The notes under the pieces: model-generated
What the model was told of the DNA's origin: nothing
Databases searched by the model: none
Seen by the model: the letters and a program-made list of their open reading frames with translations, nothing else
Part shown: positions 62,418-64,000 of the stretch, one piece after another
How the letters are laid out: every line of letters starts with the position of its first letter
How positions within the stretch are numbered: the stretch's first letter is position 1
From: Mesonia sediminis
GTDB taxonomy: Bacteria; Bacteroidota; Bacteroidia; Flavobacteriales; Flavobacteriaceae
NCBI RefSeq assembly: GCF_042684705.1
Contig: NZ_JBHULZ010000014.1
Location: forward strand, 1-64,000
Reading direction: 5' to 3'
Length of the DNA stretch: 64,000 nt
Translations under genes and position numbers: made by a program

Positions 62418-64000
62418 TTAATGACTTAATTCATCTTCATTGGGCTGAAGTGGAATGTTTTGTGGCACATAATCTTGCCCAGGAATTACATAGTCTGTTT
62501 CTTCCTTATTCATTTTACTATAGTCATACGACCAACGGTAAACACTTGGTATCTCACCGGGCCAGTTTCCATGAATATGCTCTACTGGCGTAGTCCATTC
62601 TAGTGTTGTTGCATTCCAAGGGTTCTGCGTAGCTTTTCTACCATAGAAAATAGAAGCTATAAAGTTATAAACAAATATCAGTTGCGCTAATGCGGTTAAA
62701 ATAGCAAACAATGTGATTAGTACATTTACATCGGCTAAATCATCAAAGTAAGGAAACGCTGTATTGGTGTAGTACCTTCTAGGAAGTCCGGCTAGACCGA
62801 TAAAGTGCATAGGGAAGAAAACTCCGTAGGCTCCAACGGCAGTAATCCAAAAATGCGCATACCCTAAGTTTTTGTTCATCATTCTCCCATACATTTTAGG
62901 AAACCAGTGATATACTCCGGCTAACAAACCGTACACTGCCGAAATACCCATTACCAAGTGGAAGTGTGCAATAACAAAATAAGTATCATGCACGTTGATA
63001 TCTAGCGTACTATCTCCCAAAATAATTCCTGTTAATCCTCCGGTTATGAACGTAGAAACAAATCCAATTGAGAATAGCATCGCCGGATTAAGCTGTAGGT
63101 TACCCTTCCATAAGGTGGTGATCCAGTTAAAAGCTTTCACCGCAGAAGGAATCGCAATTAAAAGAGTTGTAAAAGTAAACACAGAACCTAAGAAAGGATT
63201 CATTCCTGATACGAACATATGGTGACCCCAAACGATTGTAGATAAAAAGGCAATGGCCAATATAGAAGCAATCATCGCCCGGTAACCAAATATAGGCTTT
63301 CTTGAATTTGTTGCCATGATTTCAGAAACCAGACCCATTGCTGGAAGAATAACAATGTATACTTCTGGGTGCCCTAGGAACCAAAATAAGTGCTCAAAAA
63401 GTACAGGTGAACCACCTTGGTGTGCTAAAACTTCTCCTTTAATATAAATGTCACTTAAGAAGAAGGATGTACCAAAACTCCTATCCATGATAAGCATTAG
63501 CGCGGCACTTAATAAAACAGGGAAAGAAACCACACCAATAATAGCCGTTACAAACAAAGCCCAAATTGTAAGCGGAAGACGTGTCATAGACATACCCTTT
63601 GTTCTTAAGTTAAGTACAGTAACGATATAATTCAATGAACCAATTAGCGATTGCGCAATAAAGATTGCCATAGATATTAACCAAAGCGTCATTCCTAAAC
63701 CAGAACCAGGAATAGCCTCTGGTAAAGCACTCAATGGAGGATAGATAGTCCACCCAGCTGATGCTGGTCCCGATTCTACGAATAAAGAACTAATCATGAT
63801 AACGCATGATATAAAAAACAACCAATATGAAACCATATTCATAAAACCAGAAGCCATATCACGCGCTCCAATTTGTAATGGAATCAATAGGTTACTAAAA
63901 GTACCACTCAACCCAGCAGTTAAAACAAAGAAAACCATTATTGTACCGTGAATGGTAACTAAGGCAAGGTAAGAATCTGGTGTCATTACTCCATCTGGCG
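62418..64000 (-). CDS. Cytochrome c oxidase subunit I, N terminus outside window
   Basis: The catalytic haem-copper subunit that reduces oxygen and pumps protons. About 527 C-terminal residues are present; the frame stays open to the window edge (PDGV before the first ATG at 63984-63986), so that ATG is internal. Visible are the CuB and Tyr site GHPEVYI, the CuB ligands in WGHHMF, and the haem ligands in HDTYFVIAHFHLVMG. The first helix with its haem a ligand His lies outside. The tail ends PLQPNEDELSH. It is followed by a terminator and then ruvB. The matching subunit III and IV genes are 18 kb away, past sprA. Confidence 0.96.
   Translation of the reverse strand, partial: PDGVMTPDSYLALVTIHGTIMVFFVLTAGLSGTFSNLLIPLQIGARDMASGFMNMVSYWLFFISCVIMISSLFVESGPASAGWTIYPPLSALPEAIPGSGLGMTLWLISMAIFIAQSLIGSLNYIVTVLNLRTKGMSMTRLPLTIWALFVTAIIGVVSFPVLLSAALMLIMDRSFGTSFFLSDIYIKGEVLAHQGGSPVLFEHLFWFLGHPEVYIVILPAMGLVSEIMATNSRKPIFGYRAMIASILAIAFLSTIVWGHHMFVSGMNPFLGSVFTFTTLLIAIPSAVKAFNWITTLWKGNLQLNPAMLFSIGFVSTFITGGLTGIILGDSTLDINVHDTYFVIAHFHLVMGISAVYGLLAGVYHWFPKMYGRMMNKNLGYAHFWITAVGAYGVFFPMHFIGLAGLPRRYYTNTAFPYFDDLADVNVLITLFAILTALAQLIFVYNFIASIFYGRKATQNPWNATTLEWTTPVEHIHGNWPGEIPSVYRWSYDYSKMNKEETDYVIPGQDYVPQNIPLQPNEDELSH

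Overview
The window is a low-GC chromosomal segment of a Bacteroidota bacterium, almost certainly a member of the Flavobacteriaceae. The evidence is the gliding/type IX secretion gene sprA next to ruvA and a remB-like gene, a PorP/SprF protein, the nadK-DUF6089-uppS-bamA-ompH-ompH-murI block, the malic enzyme/phosphotransacetylase fusion, and promoters of the TTG-N17-23-TAnnTTTG type. Coding density is very high and no gene-free stretch reaches 300 bases (the longest is about 260, at 618-877, where I see nothing clear). I found no CRISPR array, insertion sequence, prophage or rRNA operon. It reads as core genome. Genus and species cannot be named from this.

Layout. 1-6.1 kb: the N-terminal part of a secreted repeat protein, the ribosome-assembly GTPases der and era, a small membrane protein, an M1 metallopeptidase and a HAD phosphatase. 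6.2-12 kb: a carboxypeptidase-regulatory-like domain protein, an RNA methyltransferase translationally overlapped with a GreA/B-like factor, and a sulfur-flavoured group (rhodanese lipoprotein, TPMT-like methyltransferase, and facing them a CstB-like persulfide dioxygenase with a c-type haem protein). 12-17.4 kb: initiator tRNA, a MuiA-like protein, then the protein quality-control genes clpX, clpP and tig. 17.4-22.3 kb: a small membrane protein, a GDSL lipoprotein with a FadL-type porin, and a hydrolase with pdxJ. 22.4-30.3 kb: the forward cell-envelope block CBS-nadK-DUF6089-uppS-bamA-ompH-ompH-murI. 30.3-41 kb: PorP/SprF, a Nfu-type Fe-S protein, a PiT phosphate transporter, a DUF255 thioredoxin-like protein, MscS, TsaB and two efflux components.

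41-64 kb: one long leftward block in which cytochrome c oxidase genes lie on both sides of the gliding/T9SS locus. In order of transcription it is coxA (5' end outside the window), ruvB, queG, maeB, ruvA, sprA, gcvH, vanZ-like, tonB, remB-like, ctaB, two cox3 genes, cox4, a cysteine-less SCO-like gene, SCO, a DUF420 gene and a 77-aa membrane protein. The oxidase core, haem O synthesis and copper delivery therefore share this block with the outer-membrane translocon.

No clearly new defence or mobile system is present. The observations most worth a second look are: nearly palindromic sequences around the initiator-tRNA and tig promoters that share a TTTGCC extension; a TonB-C-like domain at the N terminus of the RemB-like outer-membrane protein beside tonB; a SCO-fold protein that has lost all cysteines next to an intact SCO; the CstB/c-haem/rhodanese/TPMT neighbourhood; and terminator hairpins placed inside the coding sequence of the converging neighbour (mscS/tsaB and murI/sprF-like).
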